The position numbers and the translations under genes are program-made. From assembly GCA_910587295.1 (NCBI GenBank), contig CAJULP010000082.1, forward strand, positions 1 through 22,870: 22,870 bases of DNA, given 5' to 3'. Positions 22,825-22,870 of the stretch are shown one piece after another. Positions within the stretch are counted from its first letter, which is position 1, and the number at the start of each line of letters is the position of its first letter. Source of the DNA: an uncultured Lachnospiraceae bacterium. GTDB lineage: Bacteria; Bacillota; Clostridia; Lachnospirales; Lachnospiraceae. The notes below the pieces were generated by a model, which saw nothing but the letters and a program-made list of their open reading frames with translations, did not search any database and was not told the DNA's origin.

Positions 22825-22870
22825 ATGAGCGTACTACAGGATATTTTTAGAGACCATTATGAAGAAATGA
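22825..22870 (+). CDS. Start of an IS91-family-type transposase (runs off the window)
   Basis: Fifteen codons are visible, MSVLQDIFRDHYEEM, then the window ends. A short leader ending in DHYEE before a zinc-binding domain is what I recall of IS91-family transposases from Lachnospiraceae, but the diagnostic cysteines lie beyond the edge. No clear ribosome site is seen. Confidence 0.45.
   Translation, partial: MSVLQDIFRDHYEEM

Noticed and set aside
1..22870. CRISPR array, phage genes or toxin-antitoxin pair
   Set aside because: I saw no regularly spaced 25-40 base repeats, no phage structural genes and no small paired genes of that sort.

Overview
The window looks like chromosome from a Gram-positive gut anaerobe of the Lachnospiraceae type (order Lachnospirales). 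The basis is family-level: YesM/LplABC/YesL sugar-uptake modules, Lsa-type ABC-F protein, strong AAAGGAGG ribosome sites, A/T-rich spacers, and ParB/FHA/IS91-type mobile fragments as found in Clostridia. I could not run a search, so the taxon is an inference.

Left part (1-13.4 kb), which I read as host backbone. An Lsa-like ABC-F antibiotic-resistance gene sits behind its own promoter, a tiny upstream ORF and a leader terminator hairpin, so it looks attenuation-controlled. Next is a leftward sugar locus: YesM-type sensor kinase, two LplB/LplC-type ABC permeases, a lipoprotein solute-binding protein, a DUF624 (YesL-like) membrane protein and a sialate-O-acetylesterase-family (SGNH) esterase. 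Divergent from the kinase is a GH31 alpha-xylosidase very like YicI. Together they suggest import of acetylated, alpha-xylosylated oligosaccharides (for example xyloglucan fragments), deacetylation, and removal of xylose in the cytoplasm. No response regulator for the kinase is in the window. After a bidirectional terminator comes an odd 65-residue protein with a perfect type IV prepilin cleavage motif but no pilin body.

Boundary (about 13.42-13.46 kb). The 3' part of a tRNA-Arg(CCU) gene, from anticodon loop to discriminator, lies next to a strong terminator and has no 5' half. This is the usual scar left where an integrative element uses a tRNA gene as attachment site. Its polarity puts the element to the right.

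Right part (13.46-22.87 kb), which I read as accessory or mobile DNA. A decayed stretch holds an FHA-domain tail and a gutted MATE transporter. Then comes a leftward hemicellulase operon: GH39 beta-xylosidase, GH43, a fragment of an SGNH hydrolase, and GH51 arabinofuranosidase. It is divergent from an AraC-type regulator, with overlapping promoters and repeated TCTGAT motifs between them. Beyond this, a truncated ParB gene is fused out of frame to the tail of an FHA protein. There follow a cluster of TGACA repeats, a strong terminator, and the first 15 codons of what looks like an IS91-family transposase running off the right edge.

The two glycan loci are complementary: the left one handles alpha-xylosides and acetyl groups, the right one the xylose and arabinose linkages of arabinoxylan. 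All glycosidases lack signal peptides, so both work on imported oligosaccharides inside the cell.
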